DNA of 64,000 nt, from NCBI GenBank assembly GCA_902791025.1, contig CADATZ010000002.1, positions 124,001 through 188,000 on the forward strand. The letters run 5' to 3'. The position numbers were made by a program, and so were the translations under genes. Under the pieces are notes generated by a model, which was given only the letters and a program-made list of their open reading frames with translations, was not told the origin of the DNA and made no database searches. The stretch's first letter is position 1. Each line of letters opens with the position of its first letter. Source of the DNA: an uncultured Chloroflexota bacterium (GTDB lineage Bacteria; Chloroflexota; Anaerolineae; Anaerolineales; Anaerolineaceae). This document shows positions 33,089 through 42,797 of this stretch, piece after piece.

Positions 33089-33982
33089 TCACTTGTTTTC
33101 CGCTGACTGAGCCAATGCGACAGCGCCGCAGGCACCGGCTCGGTCGCCAAGCACAGGCGGAGTGATGTAACTGTCAATATGTTCAGTAATCGCGGGAGCC
33201 TGCACATAATCGTTCAGAAGCCGCAGGACTTCCTTGCGGATCTTCGGGAAAACGTGCAGCTGGTGCATCACACCACCGCCAAGCACGATCTTTTCCGGAG
33301 AAAGCATCAGAATCTGAGCGACACAGGTCTGGGCGAGGTAATTTGCGAACACATCCCAGAACGGGTGATCCTCACCGAGCTGGTCCGCCGGAATACCAAA
33401 GCGGTCTTTGATCGCAGGTCCCGCACACAAGCCTTCCAGACAATCGCCATGGAACGGGCAATGGCCCTGATAAGGATCCTTTTCGGGATCTCTGCGGAGA
33501 AGGACATGTCCGGCTTCCGGATGAAGCAGTCCATGGAGCGGCTTCCCATCGATCACCGCACCGGCACCGACCCCGGTCCCAATCGTGTAATAAACAAGAG
33601 ATTTGCGGTTTTCCGGATTTCCCCACCGGTATTCTGCCAATGCAGCTCCGTTGACATCCGTATCAAAGGCACAGGGCAAACCAAGCTCTTTTTCCAGCGG
33701 ACCGATCAGATCGGTATTTTTCCATCCGGGTTTCGGTGTGCTGGTAATATAGCCGTATGTCGGTGATTCGGGATGCAGATCAATCGGTCCGAAGGAGGCC
33801 ACACCAATGGATTGCAGCGTATATTTTTTCATTTGTTCTTTGAAAAAATCAATCGTTCTGCCAATGGTTTCCTCCGGTGCCGTAGTGGGGAAACGCACTT
33901 CCTCGACATAATGGTCCGGGTCTGAGGCAATAGAACACACGAATTTCGTCCCGCCGGCTTCAATAGCTCCGTAATATTTCAT
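33089..33982 (-). CDS. ROK-family sugar kinase, fructokinase type
   Basis: The 297-residue kinase has the ROK phosphate motif (E-A-G-G-T-K-F near residue 8), the D-T-D-V-N-G-A-A sugar-binding segment, G-T-G-V-G-A-G-A and the zinc motif H-C-P-F-H-G-D-C at about 170-178 preceded by G-H. The sequence fits bacterial fructokinases (fructose to fructose-6-phosphate), though mannose or glucose cannot be excluded. GGAGG lies 4 bases before the ATG. Its end overlaps the possible extended frame of the next gene. Confidence 0.85.
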   Translation of the reverse strand: MKYYGAIEAGGTKFVCSIASDPDHYVEEVRFPTTAPEETIGRTIDFFKEQMKKYTLQSIGVASFGPIDLHPESPTYGYITSTPKPGWKNTDLIGPLEKELGLPCAFDTDVNGAALAEYRWGNPENRKSLVYYTIGTGVGAGAVIDGKPLHGLLHPEAGHVLLRRDPEKDPYQGHCPFHGDCLEGLCAGPAIKDRFGIPADQLGEDHPFWDVFANYLAQTCVAQILMLSPEKIVLGGGVMHQLHVFPKIRKEVLRLLNDYVQAPAITEHIDSYITPPVLGDRAGACGAVALAQSAENK

Positions 33983-33994
33983 AAAACCTCCGAT

Positions 33995-34118
33995 AATAGG
34001 TGTTAGGTGTTATGGGGTGGGGGTTAGTTTGTTGTGTGAATGGGGATAGAGTTTTGAATCCACTACCTCATAACTCCTAACTACCAACTTTCAACTTACA
34101 ACTTCTAACTTCTATTAT
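33995..34118. repeat. Paired degenerate array between the ROK kinase and clpC
   Basis: TAGGTGTTAGGTGTTATGGGG and GGGGGTTAG units (about 33998-34030) are followed, after a spacer, by CTACCTCATAACTCC, CTAACTACCAAC and CTTACAACTTCTAAC units to about 34115. The pattern is TTAG-type first, CTAAC-type second, as in the other arrays. The gap separates divergent genes; the clpC promoter must lie after it, in the AT-rich stretch at about 34120-34200. Confidence 0.65.
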
Positions 34119-34242
34119 ATACGATTGGCGTGAAGATTGCACAAATAATCATTGAAAATTTTAACAGTATTCTAATATGTGTCAGGTAAAATCATTTTAA
34201 TTATGAACCTGAGGTATGAGATATACAGGATGGAAAAAGCTT

Positions 34243-36792
34243 ATGATGCGATTTGACAGATTTACAGACAGCGCGCAGGAAGCTGCGCAGCGTGCCATTG
34301 AGATTTTACAGCGATATGAACAGAATCAGGTCGATACTGAACACATACTGTTAGGATTGCTTGAAAAGCCGGAAGGAATGATTGAACAGATTTTAGACGA
34401 ACTGGATGTTTCAAGCAAAATACTATGCGACCGCTTAGACTACTTCCTTCGCACAACCACCAAAGCCAATATTTACGGCGGTGGTGCGGGACAGATTTTT
34501 ATTACCCCAAATGTCCGCCGCATTCTTGACCAGGCCTATGCGGAATCCAAGCGGCTCGGGGAAGACTTGATCGGAACAGAGCATTTGTTTTTGGCGATCC
34601 TCAATGAGAAGGGGACAGCGGTTGCCTCTCTGCTTGCGGAATATGGCATCACCCGTGTGAAGGTTTTGGAAATCATCATGAAAAACCGCAACACCAAAGG
34701 CAATGTGGGATCAACCATAAAGCAAAAACAAAAAAATAATTCCAGCCGCAAAGCACTGGATAAATTTTCAAGAGATTTGACCCAGATCGCCCGCGATGGA
34801 AAACTTGACCCTGTAATTGGCAGGGACAGTGAGATCACCCGCATGATGCAGGTTTTGTGCCGCAGAACAAAGAACAATCCTGTTCTGATCGGTGAAGCCG
34901 GCGTCGGGAAAACCGCTATTGTTGAAGGGTTGGCACAGCGCATTGCCAACAATGATGTACCGGAAATCCTGAGCGGGAAATCTGTACTCTCACTGGATAT
35001 GGGTGCGATGGTTGCCGGTTCCAAGTTCCGCGGTGAATTTGAAGAGCGCATGAAGGCTGTGATCGACGAAGTGCGGAAGTCAGAAGGTTCCGTGATCCTT
35101 TTTATTGACGAACTTCACACAGTGATCGGCGCGGGAAATTCCCAGGGGGCTATCGATGCGTCCAACATGCTCAAACCGGCATTGGCCCGGGGAGAACTGC
35201 AGTGCATCGGCGCGACAACTTTGGATGAATACCATAAATATATCGAAAAAGATGCCGCGCTGGAACGGCGTTTCGCCTCGATCTACGTTGAAGAACCTTC
35301 CGAAGAAACCACCGTTGAAATGCTCAAAGGTCTCCGTACCCGATATGAAGAGCACCACAAAATCATTTTCTCAGATGAAGCACTGGAAGCAGCGGTCCGC
35401 CTTTCCTCCCGCTACGTTACCGACCGCAAATTACCGGACAAGGCAATTGACCTGATGGATGAAGCTGCCGCCAGTCTGCGCGTGAAACTCTTCTCACTCC
35501 CTCCTGAACTGAAGGAGATGAAAACCAACCTGGACAAGATGATGGAAGAGGAAGAAAACGCGGGGAATGAACGGAATTATGAAAAGGCGGCAGAATTGAA
35601 GGCAGAACGCCTTCGCGCCCAGGAAGCTTATGAAAAAATGAAAACCGAATGGGAAACATCGCAGAAGCTCGACGAAGTGGTCGATGTGGATGATGTTGCC
35701 CAAATCGTTGGACAATGGACCGGCATCCCGGTCAGCCAGATGCTCCAGAATGAAGCCGAACGTCTGCTGCACATGGAAGAAAATCTCCATAAGCGCATTA
35801 TTGGACAGGATGAAGCGATCCATGCCATTTCCGATGCGATCCGCAGGTCCCGCACCGGCTTGAAGGATCCCAAACGCCCGATCGGTTCCTTTATCTTTAT
35901 CGGGCCATCCGGTGTCGGGAAAACCGAACTGGCAAAAGCTTTGGCAGAATTCATGTTTGACGATGAAGACGCGCTGATCCGTCTGGACATGAGCGAATAC
36001 CGCGAACAGCATACGGTGTCCCGTCTGTTTGGAGCGCCTCCGGGATATGTCGGGTATGAACAGGGTGGTCAGCTCACGGAAGCTGTCCGGCGGCGTCCTT
36101 ATCGGGTCGTACTCTTTGATGAGATCGAAAAAGCACACCCTGAAGTCTGGAATTCCCTTTTGCAAATTCTTGACGACGGGCGGCTGACGGATGGACAGGG
36201 TGAAGTTGTTGACTTCCGAAATACCGTTCTGATCATGACCAGTAACCTTGGAACGGAATACATCAATAAGAGCGGTTCACTGGGCTTCCTCGGCACCGAA
36301 AATGATTCGGATGACCGAGATTCCAAGATGAAAATCGACAAGGCTTTGAAATCAACATTCCGGCCTGAATTCATCAACCGTATTGATGAGATCATCATGT
36401 TCACAAAGCTCAAACTGGAAGAAATGGAGCAAATCGTCGATTTGCAGCTGAAAGAGCTTCAGGAGCGCATGCTTGAAAACGGAGTTGCGCTGGAGTTGGA
36501 TCCGGAAGCCCGCAAATGGCTGGCGTCCATCGGATATGATCCGGCATTCGGGGCCCGCCCGCTGCGCCGTGCACTGCAGAAATATATCGAAAGCCCGCTG
36601 TCCAACTTGTGGCTTTCCGATTCCGTAGTGCCGGGGGATACCGTCTACATCTCCCACGAACCGGACAGTGAAGGACTGAAGCTCGAAGTGCGAAAAGCGC
36701 TCGCTGATGCCGGTAAGGAACCGGTCGGCGCTCTGGAAGGACCGACTGATGAATCCGCTGAATCTGCCGATGAGCAGAAGCCGGCAGAATAA
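34243..36792 (+). CDS. clpC: ATP-dependent Clp protease ATP-binding subunit ClpC
   Basis: The protein (about 849 residues from the first of two tandem ATGs) is a two-ring AAA+ unfoldase. It has the double Clp N-domain (about 1-140), first AAA module with G-E-A-G-V-G-K-T, a UVR motif in the middle domain (N-Y-E-K-A-A-E-L-K), second AAA module with G-P-S-G-V-G-K-T and a C-terminal D2 small domain. It feeds proteins to ClpP or acts alone as disaggregase. The family N-terminus M-R-F-D-R-F favours a start at 34243/34246; an in-frame ATG at 34216 would add nine residues. An acidic 40-residue tail is not typical. clpP is not in the window. Confidence 0.93.
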   Translation: MMRFDRFTDSAQEAAQRAIEILQRYEQNQVDTEHILLGLLEKPEGMIEQILDELDVSSKILCDRLDYFLRTTTKANIYGGGAGQIFITPNVRRILDQAYAESKRLGEDLIGTEHLFLAILNEKGTAVASLLAEYGITRVKVLEIIMKNRNTKGNVGSTIKQKQKNNSSRKALDKFSRDLTQIARDGKLDPVIGRDSEITRMMQVLCRRTKNNPVLIGEAGVGKTAIVEGLAQRIANNDVPEILSGKSVLSLDMGAMVAGSKFRGEFEERMKAVIDEVRKSEGSVILFIDELHTVIGAGNSQGAIDASNMLKPALARGELQCIGATTLDEYHKYIEKDAALERRFASIYVEEPSEETTVEMLKGLRTRYEEHHKIIFSDEALEAAVRLSSRYVTDRKLPDKAIDLMDEAAASLRVKLFSLPPELKEMKTNLDKMMEEEENAGNERNYEKAAELKAERLRAQEAYEKMKTEWETSQKLDEVVDVDDVAQIVGQWTGIPVSQMLQNEAERLLHMEENLHKRIIGQDEAIHAISDAIRRSRTGLKDPKRPIGSFIFIGPSGVGKTELAKALAEFMFDDEDALIRLDMSEYREQHTVSRLFGAPPGYVGYEQGGQLTEAVRRRPYRVVLFDEIEKAHPEVWNSLLQILDDGRLTDGQGEVVDFRNTVLIMTSNLGTEYINKSGSLGFLGTENDSDDRDSKMKIDKALKSTFRPEFINRIDEIIMFTKLKLEEMEQIVDLQLKELQERMLENGVALELDPEARKWLASIGYDPAFGARPLRRALQKYIESPLSNLWLSDSVVPGDTVYISHEPDSEGLKLEVRKALADAGKEPVGALEGPTDESAESADEQKPAE

Positions 36793-36812
36793 ATTACCGG
36801 GTATGTCTGACA

Positions 36813-38348
36813 ATGAATGTTTCAGACCGTAATGTTGACCTGAAATCATTCTTTCCATTCACGTTATGCGAAAATGAGTTTTGCCGCAAAGCGCTGAATT
36901 TGGGGAAATGTGTAAAGTATGCTACGGGGGAGTCTGTGCTGACAAGCGGCTCCCCCGCAAAACATTGCGGTGTCATTATCGAAGGTCAGGCTGTCGCATT
37001 CAAATTTGACCAAAACGGCAAGCGGTACCAGCTTTGTCTGGATGAAGGCTGCTTTATCGGATTGGAAACGCTCACGGAAAATAACACCTACAGCGCAAAA
37101 ATCACAGCTGCAACAGACCTCGAAGTTTTTTTCTGGAATAAGGATGGCTTGATGCAGCTGCAGGATGAATCCTTTGAATTCGCTGAAGGTCTGAAAATGC
37201 TGGATGAGGGGAGAACCTATCAGGAAGAATGGCTGATTCCCGAAACTGAAATTACAGACCCGGTTCTAAGTTCCCGAAGCCCCCATTGGCTCTCCATCAT
37301 TTTTCCGGCTTTTATTATCCTGCCGGTACTTTTGATGCTGCTGTGGGCCTGCTCTTTATTGATCAGACGTTACCCAGTTGCATGGATACTGGTTTTCGGT
37401 CTGCTCATATCAGCAGGTGTTCTTCTTTACAAACAAATTATCACCCGGTCCAATGAACATCTGATCATAACAACAAAAAACACGATCCATATACCCAAAA
37501 GCGATTCGGAAGAAATGACAGTCTTTCGACTGTACCGGCTTCAATCCATTGCGTATGATCAGAATCTTATTGAGCGTCTGTTTGATGCAGGCCGCATCAA
37601 GTTCCGGACTGACGAAGTGGAGCTGGAAACGCCTTTGCTTCATGCCCCGATGCTGACAGCGGAATTGGTCAAAAACTTCTCCGAACGGTCCGCACTTGGC
37701 CGCAGTATTCCGCTCATAGCCAATGGAAATAGGCTCAAGGAAATAAAAACAGTTCTGAAAGATAAAGAAGCCCGCACCGATACAGAAGATGAAAATATTA
37801 CGCCAAAATTCCGCACCATTGAATTTCATGCGCACTGGGCTCTTCTGGTGAAAATGATATTAAAACCGCTGATACTGTTTGCTTTAACGCTTGCCGGAGT
37901 CTATTATTTCAAAAATGTTCAAAACAATGAAGGCATTTATAAAGTTCTGATCATTCTCGCGGTTTTTTCATTATTTGTGATCATTTATCAGATATCCTCA
38001 TGGCGAAATCACCGCTTTTCCATTGAAGAGGACTGTGTAAAAGACTACTCTCATCAGCCGCTCAGGCGGGAAGATCAAAACATGGCGATGAACCATAAGA
38101 TCCAAAGCGTCCGCTTCACCAAAGTCGGATTTTTCCAGAATTTGCTGAATTACGGCACTGTCTACATCCTTGCCGGCGAGGGTGAATTGAGTTTTGACTA
38201 TGTCGGGAATCCCAAACGTGTGCAGCAGCAAATCAAGGAAACCTGTTCTTTGTACGAGACAAAACGCATGAAAGAAGAGGAGATGCGCCGCAGAGAGTAT
38301 ATTGACAGCCTGATTTCCGAACTGCAGAAAGAAAAAGAGTCTCTATAA
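36813..38348 (+). CDS. Membrane protein with cyclic-nucleotide-binding-like domain and two bacterial PH-like domains
   Basis: The 511-residue protein begins with a Crp-type effector fold (about 35-120: G-E-S-V-L-T-S-G-S-P-A-K, then G-C-F-I-G-L-E). A pair of membrane helices (about 165-215) is followed by a PH-like (bPH2/YdbT-type) domain with L-I-I-T-T-K-N-T-I. The arrangement then repeats: helix pair at about 350-395, PH-like domain with Q-S-V-R-F-T-K-V-G-F-F-Q-N-L-L-N-Y-G. A charged coiled-coil tail ends it. No DNA-binding domain is seen. It may sense a nucleotide or other ligand at the inner membrane face. It lies 20 bases after clpC in the same direction. Confidence 0.75.
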   Translation: MNVSDRNVDLKSFFPFTLCENEFCRKALNLGKCVKYATGESVLTSGSPAKHCGVIIEGQAVAFKFDQNGKRYQLCLDEGCFIGLETLTENNTYSAKITAATDLEVFFWNKDGLMQLQDESFEFAEGLKMLDEGRTYQEEWLIPETEITDPVLSSRSPHWLSIIFPAFIILPVLLMLLWACSLLIRRYPVAWILVFGLLISAGVLLYKQIITRSNEHLIITTKNTIHIPKSDSEEMTVFRLYRLQSIAYDQNLIERLFDAGRIKFRTDEVELETPLLHAPMLTAELVKNFSERSALGRSIPLIANGNRLKEIKTVLKDKEARTDTEDENITPKFRTIEFHAHWALLVKMILKPLILFALTLAGVYYFKNVQNNEGIYKVLIILAVFSLFVIIYQISSWRNHRFSIEEDCVKDYSHQPLRREDQNMAMNHKIQSVRFTKVGFFQNLLNYGTVYILAGEGELSFDYVGNPKRVQQQIKETCSLYETKRMKEEEMRRREYIDSLISELQKEKESL

Positions 38349-38395
38349 GAATTACACTGTAATAAATAAAATGTACCCATTTTGCATAAAACGAT

Positions 38396-38424
38396 TTGAC
38401 AAGAACCGTTATTTCCTTTAAAAT
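38396..38424 (+). promoter_or_regulatory. Promoter of the EF-G-like gene
   Basis: TTGACA at 38396-38401 and TAAAAT at 38419-38424 are separated by 17 bases. The leader is about 70 bases and ends with an AGAGGAAT ribosome-binding site before the ATG at 38503. Confidence 0.75.
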
Positions 38425-38502
38425 AGGATAGCTTGATTTATGCGACCAAGCGGTATTTTATGCCGTATATAGCAGAATTCATATTCAGCAAGAGGAATAG
38501 TA

Positions 38503-40578
38503 ATGAAAGAGTATTCAACCGAATCCATTCGAAATGTCGCGCTTGTTTCACACAGCAGCGCCGGCAAAACAATGTTGGCAGAAACATTTCTCCACTACAC
38601 GGGTGCTATCACCCGCCTGGGTAAGATCGAAGACGGAACCACTGTCTCCGACTTTGATGATGAGGAAAAGCGCCGAACGATTTCGCTTTACAGCACTGTG
38701 ATCCCTGTCGAATATAAGGACCACAAAATCAACGTTCTGGACACCCCGGGGTACAATGACTTCGTCGGTGATGTCATCTCCGCACTGAGTGTCTCCGACG
38801 GTGCTGTCGTTTTGGTTGACTCAGTTTCCGGCCGTGAAGTCGGTACCGAAATTGCCTGGAAGCGTCTGGATCAATTCAATCTGCCTCGCATCGTTGTCAT
38901 CAACAAGATGAATCGTGAAAATTCCGATTTCAAAAAGGCGATGAACTCCATGCAGGATTATACTGACAAGCGTCTGATCCAGGTTCAGATCCCCTGGGGT
39001 GAAAAGCTGGATTACAAAGGCGTTATCGACATCCTGACCATGAAAGCCTACGCTGGTGCAGACAAAAACGGTGTGGAAATTCCTGCTGAATACAAAGCAG
39101 AAGCAGAAGAACTTCGTGCCCAGCTCACGGAAGCTGCCGCTGAAGGTGAAGAAGAATTGATGGAAAAATTCTTCGAAACCATGGAACTCACTGATGAAGA
39201 AATCGTCCGCGGCTTCTCCAAAGTTGTCAAAGAAGGCGGATTCATCCCGGTTTACTGTGCAGCTCCGACTGCTGAAATCGGTCTCACCCCGATTCTTGAT
39301 GCTCTCGTAAATCTGATGCCCAACCCCAAAGAGGCTGCTCCGAAGGCCGCTGAAAATAAAGCCGGTGAAATGATCGAACTGGAATGTTCAGATGACAAAC
39401 CGCTCGCCGCTTACGTATGGAAGACCACTGCTGACCCGTTTGTCGGAAAACAGACCTATATCCGTGTGTACTCCGGCACCATGAATGCTGATTCCCGCAT
39501 CTGGAACAGCAGCCGCGAAGTTGAAGAACGCTACGGCAACCTGTACGTTCCGTGCGGAAAAGACAACAACAGTGTCAAAACCATTCACGCGGGCGACATT
39601 TGCTGTGTTGCAAAACTCGGCGAAACCATCACCGGTGATACCTTCTCTGACAAAGCCAATCCGGTTAAAATCGTGAAACCTGAATTCCCGGGTTCCCTCT
39701 ACAGTGTCGCGATCTTCCCGAAGACCCAGGCCGACTCCACAAAGATCAGCCCGACCCTGACCCGTCTCTGCGAAGAAGACATGACCCTTTCCTGGCACAA
39801 TGATATGGATACCAACCAGACCATTCTGCAGGGTATGGGCGACCAACACATTGACGTTGCCATCCGCCGCGCGGAGACCAAATTCCAGGTCAACCTTCTC
39901 ACCGAAGTTCCGCGTGTTCCTTACAAGGAAACCATCACCAAAAAGGCTGAAGCCATGTACCGCCATAAGAAACAGACCGGTGGTTCCGGCCAGTTCGGTG
40001 AAGTCTGGCTCCGTGTGTTCCCGAACCCGGATGCTGATTTCGAAATCAAGAACGACATCTTCGGCGGCGCCATCAGTGCCTCCTACATCCCGGCAATTGA
40101 AAAGGGTATCCGCAACGTTATGCGCGAAGGTATCCTTGCCGGCTTCCCTGTCCATGGTGTGACCGTTTCCGTCTATGACGGTAAGGAACATCCGGTCGAC
40201 TCCAAACCGATCGCGTTTGAAACCGCCGGTCGTGAAGCCTTCAAACTGGCATTCAAGGATGCCGGTCCGGTCCTGGAAGAGCCGATCATGAATGTCCGCA
40301 TCATCGTTCCGGAAGAGAACATGGGTGATGTCCTTGGCGACCTCAATACCCGCCGCGCTCGCGTGATGGGTATGGAAACCGAAAAGGGCGAAAGCACTGT
40401 TTCCGCGACAGTTCCGCTTGCCGAAATGCAGCGCTACACCACCACACTGCGCTCTATGACTGCCGGCCGCGGTTACTTCGAGATGGAATTCTCCAACTAC
40501 GAAAATGTCCCGCCGCATGTCACACAGGAAGTCATTGCCCAGCATGAAAAGGACAAGGCTGCTGACGCCAACAAATAA
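38503..40578 (+). CDS. Elongation factor G-like GTPase (EF-G2 type)
   Basis: The 691-residue protein has all five EF-G domains. Its G1 motif is S-H-S-S-A-G-K-T (16-23) rather than the A-H-I-D-A-G-K-T of canonical EF-G; G3 is D-T-P-G-Y-N-D-F and G4 is N-K-M-N. The domain-IV region has G-G-S-G-Q-F-G-E-V. The G1 variant is typical of the EF-G2/FusA-like group that occurs beside a normal EF-G in many bacteria; whether it performs translocation here depends on whether another fusA exists in the genome. It is transcribed alone between its own promoter and terminator. The codon use is rich in C-ending codons, as in highly expressed genes. Confidence 0.88.
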   Translation: MKEYSTESIRNVALVSHSSAGKTMLAETFLHYTGAITRLGKIEDGTTVSDFDDEEKRRTISLYSTVIPVEYKDHKINVLDTPGYNDFVGDVISALSVSDGAVVLVDSVSGREVGTEIAWKRLDQFNLPRIVVINKMNRENSDFKKAMNSMQDYTDKRLIQVQIPWGEKLDYKGVIDILTMKAYAGADKNGVEIPAEYKAEAEELRAQLTEAAAEGEEELMEKFFETMELTDEEIVRGFSKVVKEGGFIPVYCAAPTAEIGLTPILDALVNLMPNPKEAAPKAAENKAGEMIELECSDDKPLAAYVWKTTADPFVGKQTYIRVYSGTMNADSRIWNSSREVEERYGNLYVPCGKDNNSVKTIHAGDICCVAKLGETITGDTFSDKANPVKIVKPEFPGSLYSVAIFPKTQADSTKISPTLTRLCEEDMTLSWHNDMDTNQTILQGMGDQHIDVAIRRAETKFQVNLLTEVPRVPYKETITKKAEAMYRHKKQTGGSGQFGEVWLRVFPNPDADFEIKNDIFGGAISASYIPAIEKGIRNVMREGILAGFPVHGVTVSVYDGKEHPVDSKPIAFETAGREAFKLAFKDAGPVLEEPIMNVRIIVPEENMGDVLGDLNTRRARVMGMETEKGESTVSATVPLAEMQRYTTTLRSMTAGRGYFEMEFSNYENVPPHVTQEVIAQHEKDKAADANK

Positions 40579-40601
40579 ATAATTCACTTGTGAAAGATTC
40601 C

Positions 40602-40630
40602 GAGGCGGTTCGCTTGAGCCGCCTCTTTTT
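40602..40630 (+). terminator. Rho-independent terminator of the EF-G-like gene
   Basis: GAGGCGG (40602-40608) pairs with CCGCCTC (40619-40625), followed by five T's. Confidence 0.88.
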
Positions 40631-40681
40631 CTTGAATATTTGTAAACTATTCCTTTCTGACTGAATTTTTTGTTTTCATGT

Positions 40682-40687
40682 TAGAAT
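40682..40687 (+). promoter_or_regulatory. -10 box of the acetyltransferase gene
   Basis: TAGAAT lies 10 bases before the ATG at 40698 and there is no ribosome-binding site, so the mRNA would have a leader of at most a few bases. Confidence 0.45.
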
Positions 40688-40697
40688 TTTTCTTGTT

Positions 40698-41654
40698 ATG
40701 GACTACTTTCCTTATCATATTCGCCCGATAGAACCGGAAAAGGATGCTGAACCAATCGCGAAACTGGTACTGAATTGTTTTCGTCCCTGGCTGGATAAAG
40801 AGAATATTAATTATTTACACCAGCTTCGTGATACGGGGGCAGAAGCACTGGCACATCCGGTCTGGACAAAACTCAGCGGATTTCCATACAACATTCCCGG
40901 TTTGGTCTGTACAGACAAGGATGGTTCCATCATCGGTCTGGTCAACACCTATTCATTTTTCCAAAAGGAAAGAAAATGCTGTCTGATTTCCAATGTATGT
41001 GTTGATCCTTCACACCGCAGAGAGGGGATCGCCTCCCATTTGCTTCATGAAGCTGAATCCTCACAACACACAGCAGGCGCCTATGGGTTATATCTCCAGG
41101 CTCGGATGGAAATTCCGGAAACGTACTTTTTTTATAAGCATAACGGATTCTCCGTGACCGATTTTCGTGATACATGGATCTATCCCTCTGGGAAAAAAGG
41201 TTCTGAAAATGAGCATTCAGAATTTCATACCGGTATCGTACCGTCATCTGAAAGAGAAAACTTTCAAAAACATTTTCAAAACCGCTATCCGGAAACTGTC
41301 CTATGGAATCTGAATTACACTTCAGCTATATTCAAATTCGGAAGAATCAATGATTTATATAATCGATTAACCTCTTCTGTAAATCGATTTCGAAGTGTTA
41401 TAGGGGAAAATGGTGAAACAAAAGCATGGGGCGCATATCAACAGCTGTCGGATAATTTTGATCAGTTATGGTATGTTCCCATGGACCTTTTAGATGCCGC
41501 CCGGCAGATCAGGATCCTTGCTTTGCTCTGTAAAGAATACAAAGGGAAAAAGGCACTGAAACTCGATGTTCCTGCTTCTGAATCGGATGAAATATTCAAA
41601 AAAACCGGATTTATCAAACAGCAGACACTGGCATGGATGTGGAAACGATTATAA
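40698..41654 (+). CDS. GNAT-family N-acetyltransferase
   Basis: The 318-residue protein has the acetyl-CoA-binding motif of the GNAT fold (V-C-V-D-P-S-H-R-R-E-G-I-A-S-H-L-L at about residues 100-116) in its first half. The second half (about 170-318) has no clear fold assignment and could be a second, degenerate acetyltransferase-like unit. The substrate is unknown. It probably has a leaderless mRNA. Its end overlaps the end of the converging glycosyltransferase gene by six bases. Confidence 0.8.
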   Translation: MDYFPYHIRPIEPEKDAEPIAKLVLNCFRPWLDKENINYLHQLRDTGAEALAHPVWTKLSGFPYNIPGLVCTDKDGSIIGLVNTYSFFQKERKCCLISNVCVDPSHRREGIASHLLHEAESSQHTAGAYGLYLQARMEIPETYFFYKHNGFSVTDFRDTWIYPSGKKGSENEHSEFHTGIVPSSERENFQKHFQNRYPETVLWNLNYTSAIFKFGRINDLYNRLTSSVNRFRSVIGENGETKAWGAYQQLSDNFDQLWYVPMDLLDAARQIRILALLCKEYKGKKALKLDVPASESDEIFKKTGFIKQQTLAWMWKRL

Positions 41655-42794
41655 CCCGCATCTCTTCATCGCCTTTCGGACATCTTCCGCAGCCGTTTTC
41701 CAGGTAAACAATTCACAGATTCGATCGTGCAGGTTATTACCCATGGATTTTCGCGATTCAGGTTCATCAACAAGTTCCTGTAACGCCTTCGTAAGTGCGG
41801 GAATGTCTTCAGCAGGGACGAGTTTTCCAAACCACTCATCCGGAATAATTTCTGTTGTACCGCCGCTGTTTGAAGCCACGACCGCGTTGCGGCAATAACC
41901 GGCTTCCAAAACACCGGTTGGCTTTCCCTCAACAAAATGAGAGGGAAGGCAGAAAATATCAGTATCAGCAAGCAGTGCAGGGATTTCCTGAAATGGAATT
42001 TGACCTGTGAAAAGAATATCTTTGCGTCCAAGCCATGGTTTAACCAAATTCATGTTTCCATCACCTGCAATAATAAGAAACAAATTTTCACCCTGCAACT
42101 GATCATAAGCTCGAAGAAGATCAAGGACCCCTTTTTCTTCCATGAGTCTGCCGGTGAATGTAATCATGAGCGTATCATCAGAAATATGGTGCTGCTTTTT
42201 CCACACTCCCGGTTTTGCCAATGCTTGTTCAAAATCCTTTGGATCAATTGAATTCGATATAACACCGACACCTTTTATGCCGTAATGTTCCAGCCATTTC
42301 AAACCTGCTTTTGAAACGGTATAATAGTCATGTGGAATTTTTTTTTCAAAATAATTTAAAGTGTTGTCATAAAGATTCCACAGCTTCTCAGTGAGAGGAT
42401 CAGGCATAAAAACCTTCCCCGCACCATGCTCGATTTGTATGAATGGAATGTTCCCTGCTGCAAAAAATCTGCATCCTATCAGGCTTAATAAATAAAATCG
42501 GCACTGTACAATGCCGAAATCGACCTGATTGTTTTTAAACCATTGCTGAAGGAAACGAACTGCTGAAAAGTGCGGAACCGGAAAGCGGCCTTTCAGTAAA
42601 GGGAAGCAGGGGAGAAAATAAACATCCACCGCACCTTCCTTGATATGGAAAGGCTGCTTTTCGGTATTCATACAAAAAACTGTGACTTGACTGTCCTTTG
42701 ACAGTTCAGCAGCAATCGATTGCGAATACTTTTCTACGCCGCCCAAATGAGGCATATAGAGCGCAGAAAAGATGACAATCCTCTTTTGTTCCAT
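41649..42794 (-). CDS. Glycosyltransferase family 4
   Basis: The 381-residue protein has the GT-B fold: N-terminal P-H-L-G-G-V-E-K-Y glycine-rich loop, F-T-G-R-L-M-E-E-K-G-V-L-D-L nucleotide-binding region at about 215-228 and the E-x7-E motif (P-T-G-V-L-E-A-G-Y). It should transfer a sugar from an NDP-sugar to an envelope glycan. It begins 3 bases after the lexA stop without its own visible ribosome-binding site, so it is likely transcribed and translated with lexA. Confidence 0.88.
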   Translation of the reverse strand: MEQKRIVIFSALYMPHLGGVEKYSQSIAAELSKDSQVTVFCMNTEKQPFHIKEGAVDVYFLPCFPLLKGRFPVPHFSAVRFLQQWFKNNQVDFGIVQCRFYLLSLIGCRFFAAGNIPFIQIEHGAGKVFMPDPLTEKLWNLYDNTLNYFEKKIPHDYYTVSKAGLKWLEHYGIKGVGVISNSIDPKDFEQALAKPGVWKKQHHISDDTLMITFTGRLMEEKGVLDLLRAYDQLQGENLFLIIAGDGNMNLVKPWLGRKDILFTGQIPFQEIPALLADTDIFCLPSHFVEGKPTGVLEAGYCRNAVVASNSGGTTEIIPDEWFGKLVPAEDIPALTKALQELVDEPESRKSMGNNLHDRICELFTWKTAAEDVRKAMKRCGL

Positions 42795-42797
42795 TTA

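Noticed and set aside
32041-33207. Start of the membrane protein gene upstream inside the ROK kinase gene (33207)
   Set aside because: The extra 42 residues overlap the well-conserved C-terminus of the kinase and resemble antisense-like filler; a start just after the kinase stop is more plausible, though not proven.
39388-40587. 399-codon open frame on the minus strand
   Set aside because: It is antisense to the EF-G-like gene and its translation has no domain-like pattern.
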